Shown here piece after piece: positions 1 to 5,847 of a stretch of 28,473 bases of DNA. This DNA comes from DASRVA01 sp050732935 (GTDB lineage Bacteria; Gemmatimonadota; Gemmatimonadetes; JACCXV01; JAHWKZ01). A program made the position numbers and the translations under genes. Under the pieces are notes generated by a model, which worked only from the letters and a program-made list of their open reading frames with translations, was not told the origin of the DNA and made no database searches. How positions within the stretch are numbered: position 1 is the stretch's first letter; each line of letters begins with the position of its first letter. The stretch lies in the NCBI GenBank assembly GCA_050732935.1, contig JBOHRW010000164.1:1-28473 (forward strand), given 5' to 3'.

Positions 1-630
1 GTCGAGACCTGCGTGAAGAGCCGGCTCATCAACTCCGGCCAGAGCTGCATCGCCGCCAAGCGGTTCATCGTCGTGGAGCCGATCCGTGAGGAGTTCGAGC
101 GCCGTTTCGTCGAGGGCATGCGGGGCACGATCGTGGGCGACCCGATGGACGAGGCGACCCAGGTCGGACCCCAGGCGCGGGCGGACCTCCGGGACGACCT
201 CCACCGCCAGGTCGAGGAGACGATCGCGCTCGGGGCGCGATGTCTGCTGGGTGGTGAGATCCCCGATCGCGAGGGGGCGTGGTACCCGCCCACCGTCCTG
301 ACGGACGTGAAGCCGGCCTCGCCCGGGTACGAGGAGGAGCTCTTCGGGCCCGTGGCGTCGATCATTCCGGTGGCCGACGAGGCCGAGGCGATCGAGGTCG
401 CCAACGACACCTCGTTCGGTCTCGGCGCCGCGGTCTTCACGCGCGACGTCGAGCGCGGACGCCGGATCGCGACCAAGGGATTCGAGGCGGGCGCGTGCTT
501 CGTGAACGGGCTCGTGAAGTCGGATCCGCGGCTGCCCTTCGGCGGGATCAAAGAGAGCGGCTACGGGCGCGAGCTGTCCGTCTTCGGGATCCGCGAGTTC
601 GTCAACATCAAGTCGGTGTGGGTCGGCTGA
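1..630 (+). CDS. Semialdehyde dehydrogenase, C-terminal part (5' end outside window)
   Basis: This is the last 209 residues of an aldehyde dehydrogenase that oxidises an aldehyde to an acid with NAD(P)+. The frame is open to the first base, so the N-terminal part of the cofactor fold lies upstream. The catalytic Cys is in GQSCIAAKR (bases 46-48). The family motif EELFGPVASI and the C-terminal LPFGGIKESGYGREL follow. These patterns resemble the Sad/YneI branch of succinate-semialdehyde dehydrogenases, so that substrate is the best guess; a related semialdehyde is possible. The stop codon overlaps the 3' end of the convergent regulator gene by 23 bases. Family assignment is firm and substrate is inferred. 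Confidence 0.93.
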   Translation, partial: VETCVKSRLINSGQSCIAAKRFIVVEPIREEFERRFVEGMRGTIVGDPMDEATQVGPQARADLRDDLHRQVEETIALGARCLLGGEIPDREGAWYPPTVLTDVKPASPGYEEELFGPVASIIPVADEAEAIEVANDTSFGLGAAVFTRDVERGRRIATKGFEAGACFVNGLVKSDPRLPFGGIKESGYGRELSVFGIREFVNIKSVWVG

Positions 631-1282
631 TCGAGCTCTCCTCGATGTCGATCGCGCAGCAGCGCAGGCGGTCTTCGAGCGGCACGTGCCTCACCCCGGC
701 CGTGCCCAGCAGCTCCCCGATCAGGGTGGTAAAGAAGGTTCCGCAGACCCGGGGGCGATCGGCGGCGATGTCCTGGAAGGGACAGTGGTGGACGACGATG
801 CGCCGGTGACCGTCGCCGAGTGGCTCCCACTCGGCCTCCAGCGCGAAGGTCTCCTCGAGCCAGGCCAGAAGAAGATCCCAGCGTCGTTCGGGGTCGTCGA
901 TGGCCATCCCGTGGCGAGCCCGGCGCGCCACTCGCCGCGCGGCCGTCGCCACCAGCTCGAGCGCCGTGGCTTCGCCGTGCCGGTCCAGCAGAACGTCGAA
1001 CAGCTCGCTCGCCAGCACGTCGTACCGCTTGGGATAGGCGCGGCGGGCGAGAGGCGAGAGGGCATAGACGTACGTCGGTCGCCCGGGGGGCTGGGAGTCG
1101 CCTTTCCCGCGCACGACGAGCCCTCCGCTCTGCAGGGTCGCCAGATGCTGACGGATCGCAGCTGAACTGACCCCCAGCCTGTCGGCCAGCTCCTGGGCGC
1201 TCAGCTCCTCACGGATGAGAAGATCGAGGATCTCCCGCTTGGTCCCCGAGGGCAAGGCTGTTTTGATAGTTTCGACTTGCAC
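608..1282 (-). CDS. SufR-like winged-helix transcriptional regulator with Fe-S cysteine pattern
   Basis: A 224-residue regulator. An N-terminal winged helix (about residues 10-75, SAQELADRLGVSSAAIRQHL as recognition region, then a wing ending GRPTYVYALS) is followed by a C-terminal domain. That domain has Cys167, Cys180, Cys208 and Cys209, spaced C-X12-C-X27-C-C. This is the SufR-type arrangement that holds an Fe-S cluster and makes DNA binding redox- or NO-sensitive. The third Cys of the classical four-Cys SufR pattern is Thr here. I chose the GTG at 1282: it lies 7 bases after a TATCTT hexamer and has no ribosome site, as expected for a leaderless mRNA. TTG starts at 1291 and 1318 are alternatives. 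It is divergent from the small His-rich protein and cupredoxin genes, which are its likely targets. No suf genes are in view. Confidence 0.85.
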   Translation of the reverse strand: MQVETIKTALPSGTKREILDLLIREELSAQELADRLGVSSAAIRQHLATLQSGGLVVRGKGDSQPPGRPTYVYALSPLARRAYPKRYDVLASELFDVLLDRHGEATALELVATAARRVARRARHGMAIDDPERRWDLLLAWLEETFALEAEWEPLGDGHRRIVVHHCPFQDIAADRPRVCGTFFTTLIGELLGTAGVRHVPLEDRLRCCAIDIEESSISRPTPT

Positions 1283-1305
1283 AACGATCAAGATAGGTGT
1301 ATACT
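1277..1305 (+). promoter_or_regulatory. Putative sigma70 promoter of the His-rich protein/cupredoxin pair
   Basis: TTGCAC (1277-1282), a 17-base spacer and TATACT (1300-1305) give five of six consensus matches in the -10. The expected start near 1312 leaves a leader of about 47 bases containing AGGAGG (1345-1350). It lies face to face with, and overlaps, the promoter and first codons of the SufR-like regulator, so one bound protein could control both directions. Confidence 0.6.
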
Positions 1306-1318
1306 CGGGTGGTAGCAA
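1290..1318 (-). promoter_or_regulatory. Putative promoter of the SufR-like regulator (leaderless)
   Basis: On the minus strand, TTGCTA (1318-1313), a 17-base spacer and TATCTT (1295-1290) resemble a sigma70 promoter. The expected transcript start falls at or next to the GTG at 1282, implying a leaderless mRNA. The element interleaves with the opposing promoter for the next gene. Confidence 0.5.
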
Positions 1319-1358
1319 ATCCCTATGCTGGTCAACCCCTCATCAGGAGGATCCCATC

Positions 1359-1817
1359 ATGAAACGGCTCTTCACGCTCGCCCTCGCGGTCTCCGCGCTC
1401 GCCTTTCTGGCCGACACGGCGGGGGCGCAGGAGGAGAAGGAGGTGGCTGCCGGGCACGAGGGCATGCACGGAGAGATGATGACCGCGCCGCCGGGCGGCG
1501 CCTTCCAGCCGGTCAGCGAGCTGGTCGAGCTTCCCGACTTCCTGCCCGGAATCGGCACCTTGTACGTGGATCCGGCGACCCTGCCGGCCGGCCCCTTCCT
1601 GGCCTACGACCGGGACGGCAAGCTGGTCAGCTCGGTCTACATGATCCCGCTCTCGTCGATGAACGAGCAGGAGAACTTCAACGGGCTCGACGTCGCCGCG
1701 GCGACGGCCGACCACGTGGACATCTACTACAACGCCGGCCACCCGGGGGTCGCCGAGCCGCACTACCACTTCGTGGTGTGGTACGTCTCGCCCGAGGCGG
1801 CGGCGGCGCTCAAGTAG
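1359..1817 (+). CDS. Small secreted His-rich protein, possibly DUF5602/TTHB210-like
   Basis: A 152-residue protein with a Sec signal peptide (MKRLFTLALAV..., probable cleavage after AGA near residue 23) and a Met/His-rich stretch just after it (GHEGMHGEMM). The mature domain reads like the TTHB210/DUF5602 family: a short glycine-rich strand, then HVDIYYNAGHPGV and finally PHYHFVVWYV. The conserved His cluster (GHPG, HYH) looks suited to metal binding, but no function is established. The start is fixed by AGGAGG (1345-1350), 8 bases before the ATG. It lies 7 bases ahead of the cupredoxin gene and surely shares its mRNA, so a periplasmic copper or redox role is a reasonable inference. The family name is from memory of the motif and uncertain. 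Confidence 0.8.
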   Translation: MKRLFTLALAVSALAFLADTAGAQEEKEVAAGHEGMHGEMMTAPPGGAFQPVSELVELPDFLPGIGTLYVDPATLPAGPFLAYDRDGKLVSSVYMIPLSSMNEQENFNGLDVAAATADHVDIYYNAGHPGVAEPHYHFVVWYVSPEAAAALK

Positions 1818-1824
1818 CCGAAGA

Positions 1825-2418
1825 ATGATCACGCGGCGGTCGTTCCTCGAGGCCGGGGGGCTCGCGCTCGCCGGCCTCGCCGCACCCGGGCCGGCGCGAG
1901 GCTCCCTCGGCGCGCTGCTGGGCCTCGAGGGTCGCACCGGGCCGCCCACCGCCCCCGTCGAGATCCGCATGCGAAGCGACGCGCTCGGCTCGAAGGTCTG
2001 GTTCGATCCCGTCGGAGTGCTGATCGAGCCCGGGAGCACGGTCAAGTGGGTGATCGAGGAGAGCGTGCACTCGACGACGGCCTATCACCCGGCCAACACG
2101 AACCACTCGCTGCGCATACCGGAGAAGGCCGAGCCCTGGGACTCGGGAATTCTCACCAGGCCCGGCCAGGCTTTCGAAGCGACGCTCACCGTCCCCGGCG
2201 TCTACGACTACTTTTGCCTGCCGCACGAGGCCGGCGGCATGGTCGGTCGGATCGTGGTCGGGGAGCCGGGACGGGGTCCGGGAACGCGCCCCTTCGACTG
2301 GTACGCCGACCGCTCCGGGACCGATGACTGGCGGCCCGTCCCGGAAGCCGCCCGCAAGACCTTCCCGCCGGTGGACCGCATCGTGCGCGAGAAGATCGTC
2401 CGGATCGGACCGGCGTAA
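1825..2418 (+). CDS. Periplasmic cupredoxin (plastocyanin/halocyanin-like), Tat signal
   Basis: A 197-residue blue-copper protein. The N-terminus TRRSFLEAGGLALAGLAAP is a twin-arginine signal, meaning export after folding, probably with copper bound. The copper ligands are visible in the usual order: His82 in ESVHSTT, then Cys131, His134 and Met139 in YDYFCLPHEAGGM. The type-1 site is therefore complete and should carry single electrons in the periplasm. About 50 extra residues follow the fold (from GEPGRGPGTRPFDWY), ending with basic and Pro-rich sequence of unknown role. It is the second gene after the probable promoter at 1277-1305. Its electron partner is not in the window. It converges with the phosphatase gene, with 85 bases between the stops. 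Confidence 0.92.
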   Translation: MITRRSFLEAGGLALAGLAAPGPARGSLGALLGLEGRTGPPTAPVEIRMRSDALGSKVWFDPVGVLIEPGSTVKWVIEESVHSTTAYHPANTNHSLRIPEKAEPWDSGILTRPGQAFEATLTVPGVYDYFCLPHEAGGMVGRIVVGEPGRGPGTRPFDWYADRSGTDDWRPVPEAARKTFPPVDRIVREKIVRIGPA

Positions 2419-2503
2419 TCCGTGGCAACAACGCGATCGTCCTGAACCATCGGCTCGAGGAGCTGACGGGCTGAACGCTCGCTGCGCCCGGCGGCCCCAC
2501 CCC

Positions 2504-3301
2504 CTACTTCGAAGGCGACAGGTCAGCCAGCCGCTCGAGCACTTCGTCGTGGAGGAGACCGTTGGTCGAAACGGCGCTTCCGCCCGCTGGCAGGCTCGCG
2601 CCCGCCATCGTGCTGAAGCGGCCTCCCGCCTCCTCGACGATCGGCTGCAGGGGCACCGAATCCCAGGGCTTCATGCGGGGGTCGATCATCGCGTCGGCCC
2701 GACCGGTGGCGACCAGCGCGTGGCCGTAGGCGTCCCCCCAGGTCCTGAGCTCCCCCGCGTCCGCGAGCCGCTCGTATCCGGCCCCATGCCCGCCCGGGAG
2801 ACGTCGGAAGTCGGTCGCGAGGACGAGCGCGTCCGCGAAGGCGGCTTCGGATGAGACCCGCGCGGGGACCGGATCCGCGTCTCCTCTCCACATCCAGCAC
2901 CCCGCCCCCCGGACGGCGGCCACCGTCTCCTTGAGGGCCGGGAGGTGGACCACGCCGAGCACCGCCTCCCCGCCGTCCAGGAGCCCGATCAGCACCGAGA
3001 AGAGCGGCACCCCGTGAACAAAGCCAAACGTCCCGTCGATCGGATCGAGCGTCCAGCGTCTCCCGCTCGAGCCTTCCTCGACGCCGAGCTCCTCGCCGAT
3101 CACGCCGTCTCCCGGGCAGCGCGCTGCGAGCCGTTCGCGGAGCAGCTCCTCGGCACGGCGGTCCGCCGACGTGACCAGCGATCGGTCGGCCTTGCGCTCG
3201 ACGTCCAGCGCACCTCCGAAGTACTCGAGAGTCACCCGGCCCGCCGCGCGAGCCGCCTCGAGCGCGAACGCGCGAAGCTCGGCGAGTTCGCGTTCCTCCA
3301 T
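2504..3301 (-). CDS. hisN: Histidinol-phosphatase (HisN-type, inositol monophosphatase fold)
   Basis: A 265-residue Mg2+-dependent phosphatase of the inositol monophosphatase superfamily. The metal-site motifs are present: GEE (69-71), DPIDGT (86-91) and PWDS (212-215). The C-terminal region WGDAYGHALVATGRADAMID, followed by IVEEAGG, is typical of the HisN subgroup, which removes phosphate from L-histidinol phosphate in histidine synthesis. An inositol- or nucleotide-phosphatase activity cannot be excluded. No other his genes are adjacent, as often seen for hisN. The start is the ATG at 3301. A TTG at 3361 would start inside the terminator of the upstream gene. The ribosome site is weak. The upstream minus-strand gene ends in a terminator, so this gene probably has its own promoter between 3302 and 3358. 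Confidence 0.88.
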   Translation of the reverse strand: MEERELAELRAFALEAARAAGRVTLEYFGGALDVERKADRSLVTSADRRAEELLRERLAARCPGDGVIGEELGVEEGSSGRRWTLDPIDGTFGFVHGVPLFSVLIGLLDGGEAVLGVVHLPALKETVAAVRGAGCWMWRGDADPVPARVSSEAAFADALVLATDFRRLPGGHGAGYERLADAGELRTWGDAYGHALVATGRADAMIDPRMKPWDSVPLQPIVEEAGGRFSTMAGASLPAGGSAVSTNGLLHDEVLERLADLSPSK

Positions 3302-3359
3302 CAGCGTGCGTCCGTTCCGCCCATCGACGAGAACGCTATCGACGAGGCGACCACAGGGC

Positions 3360-3400
3360 AAAAAAGCGCCGGGGCCCGCTCCCTGGCCAGCCTCGGCGCT
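3360..3400 (-). terminator. Rho-independent terminator after the glycine-zipper gene
   Basis: Inverted arms AGCGCCG (3365-3371) and CGGCGCT (3394-3400) enclose a GC-rich loop that could pair further. On the minus strand the hairpin is followed directly by six T. It lies 27 bases past the stop of the glycine-zipper gene and separates it from hisN. Confidence 0.72.
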
Positions 3401-3426
3401 CCCGGAAAAAACGTGTTCGGTTCGTT

Positions 3427-4233
3427 CTACAGGCCTACGGAGCTCGATAGACGCACGGTGAAATCGCTGCCGGCGTTCAGCGCGACCTCGTAGTCATCGC
3501 GCGCCGTCCCCATGGCCGCGCCACCGGCGCCGCCGGCCGCGGCGCCGATCGCCGCGCCCTTCTTGCCGCCGATGATGCCGCCGAGCACCGCGCCGGCGCC
3601 CGCGCCGATCGCCGTTTCCTTGGTCGGGAAGCCCTTGTCGCTGTACGAGTGCCCACCCGCCACGGGCGAAGCGGCGATGGAGCGTGTCCCATAGGCGGTC
3701 TCCACCGAGCGCGCCTCGAGGGTGATCGAGCCGTTGCCGCCGTTGTCATCGCCTTCGTTCATGGCCGTCACCACGCCGCTGACCGTCGCTCCGGCCGGGA
3801 TCACGACCTGACCGCCGACCACGACGTTGCGCGTCACGCGACCGGTCCACGTGCTACCGACATCGTTGTGCTCCGAATCCACCTGGTGAAGCGTGGAGAA
3901 GGAGATCGACGCTCCGGTCGGGATCGCACTCGGACGCGACGGTGCCGGGGTCACATCCCGAGCGGGCTCGTCCGGGGTCGTCTCGGCGCGGGGACGCTCG
4001 CGGACGACGACGGTCCGCTCCACGACACGCGGCTGCGCTTCCACGACATCGATCTCGTCGGCGGTCGGGCCGACCGAGTCGGCGAGCGCGATCGGACCGC
4101 TGTCCTCGACCACGATCGGAAGATCCTCGTCGACCTCGTCGGCGCCCTCGCCGCCGCAGGCCAGCGCCGCCATCCCGATCGAGCCTGCCGTCAGGACCAG
4201 AAGCCATCTCTGTATCGAACGCTGCGTCCGCAT
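3427..4233 (-). CDS. Envelope protein with C-terminal glycine zipper
   Basis: A 268-residue exported protein. The N-terminus has a hydrophobic signal ending MAALAC (Cys26), probably a lipoprotein although the lipobox is not perfect. Residues 30-105 are acidic, then Pro/Arg-rich and disordered-looking. Next comes a beta-rich domain (about 108-195: STWTGRVTRNVVVGGQVVIP, PAGATVSGVV). A glycine zipper follows at about 207-245 (AIGAGAGAVLGGIIGGKKG and GAAIGAAAGGAGGAAMG), a segment type that packs into membranes or oligomers. Glycine-zipper lipoproteins of this kind are common in envelope maintenance, but I do not recognise a named family. The start is supported by GGAGGAA just upstream. It ends at a terminator and is divergent from the phosphofructokinase gene. 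Confidence 0.85.
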   Translation of the reverse strand: MRTQRSIQRWLLVLTAGSIGMAALACGGEGADEVDEDLPIVVEDSGPIALADSVGPTADEIDVVEAQPRVVERTVVVRERPRAETTPDEPARDVTPAPSRPSAIPTGASISFSTLHQVDSEHNDVGSTWTGRVTRNVVVGGQVVIPAGATVSGVVTAMNEGDDNGGNGSITLEARSVETAYGTRSIAASPVAGGHSYSDKGFPTKETAIGAGAGAVLGGIIGGKKGAAIGAAAGGAGGAAMGTARDDYEVALNAGSDFTVRLSSSVGL

Positions 4234-4269
4234 AGGGTTCCTCCGCTGGGGAAATAGGGTCGCTGGTCT

Positions 4270-4278
4270 ATCCTAGCA
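4270..4278 (-). promoter_or_regulatory. Possible extended -10 promoter of the glycine-zipper gene
   Basis: On the minus strand TGCTAGGAT (4278-4270) fits an extended -10 (TGn plus a hexamer with four of six matches), about 37 bases before the start codon. No good -35 is seen. This is the only AT-leaning patch in the divergent gap. Confidence 0.3.
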
Positions 4279-4495
4279 CGGGACGTGCCGAAAGGTTCCG
4301 TTCCGCCCCTAACTTCCTGCGCGGCAGGGTATTGTCTCGCCCCGCACGGGGCCGGCGACGGCCTCTGGTACTCCATCGATCGTCCTCGCCGGTACGCACC
4401 CGAATGGACGTCTCCCGCACCCTGACACCGCCGCGTGCGCCGGCTACCTTCGCCTCCCGCATGCGGCGACTCCTTCCTCCTCCCGGGTTCCGTCC

Positions 4496-5488
4496 ATGGC
4501 CTCGCGTCTAGGCGTCCTGACAAGCGGCGGGGACGCGCCCGGCATGAACGCCGCGATCCGTGCCGTCGTGCGCACCGCCTCGCACGCCGGCTGGGATGTC
4601 ATCGGGTTTCGCAGGGGCTTCTGCGGCCTGATCGACGACGACGCGATCCCGCTCACGCCACGCAGTGTGGCCAATGTCCTGCAGCGGGGGGGATCCGTGC
4701 TCGACACCGCGCGCGAGGCACGCTTCCGCGACGAGGCCATACGGCGTGCCGCCTGCGATGTTCTCGCCCGTCGGCGCTGCAGGGCGTTGATCACGATCGG
4801 GGGAGAGGGCACACAGCACGGCGCCACCCGCCTCCAGTCGATGTGGGACGGCGCCGTCCTCGGGGTCGCCTCTACGATCGACAACGACCTCGGCGGAACG
4901 GATCAGTCGATCGGCTTCGACACCGCATGCAACACGGCGCTGGAAGCCATCGATCGAGTTCGCGACACCGCGCACGCCCTCGAGCGCCTCTTCTTCATCG
5001 AGGTCATGGGACGAAATCGCGGCTTCATCGCGCTCGAGGTCGCGGTGGGCGGTGGCGCGGAAGCGGTCGTGCTGCCTGAGGTGGAGCTCGATCCGGAAGC
5101 GCTCGTGGAAGTGATCCGCGGCAACTATCGTCGCGGGAAGCTCTCGTGCATCGTCGTGGTCGCCGAAGGCGCCCATCCGGGTGGGGCGCGAGGGCTGCTC
5201 CAGGAGCTCGACGACCGCTCGCCGGGGTTGAGGGACCTGCCCGGAGCCGGGCCGCGCGTAACGATCCTCGGGCACATCCAGCGCGGCGGCAATCCCACCG
5301 TGCGTGATCGCGTCCTCGCCAGTCGTCTCGCGTCGGCCGCCACGCGGGCGGCGATCGAAGGCCGGCGCGATCTGCTCTTCGGCTTGCGTGGACAAGATTT
5401 GTGCGCGACACCGATCGCCGAAGCGCTCGCCGAGAACAAAGAGATCGATCGATCGCTCCTCGAACTCGTCAACACGCTCGCCGGATGA
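4496..5488 (+). CDS. pfkA: 6-phosphofructokinase
   Basis: A 330-residue glycolytic kinase that phosphorylates fructose 6-phosphate at C1. Motifs in order: TSGGDAPGMNAAIRAV (9-24), nucleotide loop IGGEGT (101-106), catalytic STIDND with Asp129, GTDQSIGFDTA, MGRNRGFIAL (171-180) and LGHIQRGGNP with DR (258-272). Gly105 and Ser126 sit where PPi-dependent enzymes carry Asp and Lys, which favours ATP as donor. The usual GGDG is GGEG here and the usual PGTIDND is ASTIDND, so the donor site is slightly unusual. The length matches the short bacterial PfkA type. The start ATG has only a poor ribosome site. The 262-base divergent gap upstream contains a short GC hairpin (4339-4352) and no clear promoter. 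Confidence 0.93.
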   Translation: MASRLGVLTSGGDAPGMNAAIRAVVRTASHAGWDVIGFRRGFCGLIDDDAIPLTPRSVANVLQRGGSVLDTAREARFRDEAIRRAACDVLARRRCRALITIGGEGTQHGATRLQSMWDGAVLGVASTIDNDLGGTDQSIGFDTACNTALEAIDRVRDTAHALERLFFIEVMGRNRGFIALEVAVGGGAEAVVLPEVELDPEALVEVIRGNYRRGKLSCIVVVAEGAHPGGARGLLQELDDRSPGLRDLPGAGPRVTILGHIQRGGNPTVRDRVLASRLASAATRAAIEGRRDLLFGLRGQDLCATPIAEALAENKEIDRSLLELVNTLAG

Positions 5489-5489
5489 G

Positions 5490-5512
5490 TCTTTTTCTTC
5501 TTTCTTTTTCTC
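5490..5512 (+). other. Polypyrimidine tract after pfkA
   Basis: An unbroken run of 23 pyrimidines, mostly T, begins 1 base after the pfkA stop in an otherwise GC-rich region. It could give a U-rich 3' end to the pfkA mRNA, though no hairpin precedes it, or lie upstream of the next promoter as an AT-rich activator of RNA polymerase binding. The role is inferred only. Confidence 0.35.
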
Positions 5513-5522
5513 GTTCAAACTA

Positions 5523-5552
5523 TTGCGCACGTTCGCATCGTTGTGATAGACT
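5523..5552 (+). promoter_or_regulatory. Putative promoter of the lysine-repeat gene
   Basis: TTGCGC (5523-5528), an 18-base spacer and TAGACT (5547-5552), preceded by TGA as an extended -10, precede the gene by about 55 bases. The pyrimidine tract lies just upstream. Matches are moderate, but the AT-rich setting stands out. Confidence 0.42.
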
Positions 5553-5605
5553 TTTTTTCGTCGAGCGGTCCGAACGTCGTGACGCTCAGACCAGGAGGAA
5601 ACGGT

Positions 5606-5761
5606 ATGGCTGCAATGGCCAGAAAGTCGACCAGAAAGAAGGCCTCGAAGAAGAAGGCCCGCAAGAAGGCTTCGAAGAAGAAGGCCTCGAAGAAGAAGGC
5701 CTCCAAAAAGAAGGCCTCGAAAAAGAGGAAGAAGGCTTCAAGAAAGAGAAAGAAGAAGTAA
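5606..5761 (+). CDS. Lysine/alanine/serine-repeat DNA-binding-type small protein (histone H1-like)
   Basis: A 51-residue, almost wholly basic protein. After MAAMARKSTR it consists of about seven copies of a pentad of the type ASKKK, ending in KKASRKRKKK. Lys and Arg make up well over half of the residues and there is no acidic residue. Such tails resemble eukaryotic H1 and bacterial H1-like nucleoid proteins, which bind DNA through charge, so nucleoid compaction or RNA/ribosome binding is the likely role. The start is fixed by a strong ribosome site, AGGAGGAA (5593-5600), 5 bases before the ATG. A terminator-like hairpin follows at 5818-5841, suggesting a single-gene transcript. AAG/AAA codons give it a base composition unlike its neighbours. 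Its tiny size and low complexity mean annotation software may miss it. Confidence 0.82.
   Translation: MAAMARKSTRKKASKKKARKKASKKKASKKKASKKKASKKRKKASRKRKKK
5642..5743 (+). repeat. In-frame 15-base tandem repeat encoding ASKKK pentads
   Basis: A degenerate 15-base unit (GCCTCGAAGAAGAAG and variants) repeats through the lysine-rich gene. One 12-base unit lies near its second copy, and the last copies diverge toward Arg. The copy number is likely to vary between strains by slippage without breaking the frame. Confidence 0.7.
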
Positions 5762-5817
5762 CCTTCGCGCAAGCCTTACTGCCGATCGATCGGCTCGGAC
5801 CGCTTCGACGTTTCAGC

Positions 5818-5841
5818 GAAAGCCCGCTTTTGCGGGCTTTC
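5818..5841 (+). terminator. Hairpin terminator after the lysine-repeat gene
   Basis: A perfect 10-base inverted repeat, GAAAGCCCGC / GCGGGCTTTC, closes a TTTT loop. It lies 56 bases past the stop. The T-run is inside the stem rather than after it, so termination may be partial. It overlaps the probable start region of the next gene. Confidence 0.6.
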
Positions 5842-5847
5842 GTCGTC

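Noticed and set aside
4339..4352. GC-rich palindrome GCCCCG-CA-CGGGGC in the gap before pfkA
   Set aside because: The stem is short and the loop too tight, with no T-run and no flanking promoter; such sequences are frequent at this GC content.
5401..5847. N-terminal extension of the PBP4-type frame through the lysine-repeat gene
   Set aside because: The extension is the lysine codons read in another frame and gives a Glu-rich nonsense stretch. The signal peptide shows the true start is near 5830-5848.
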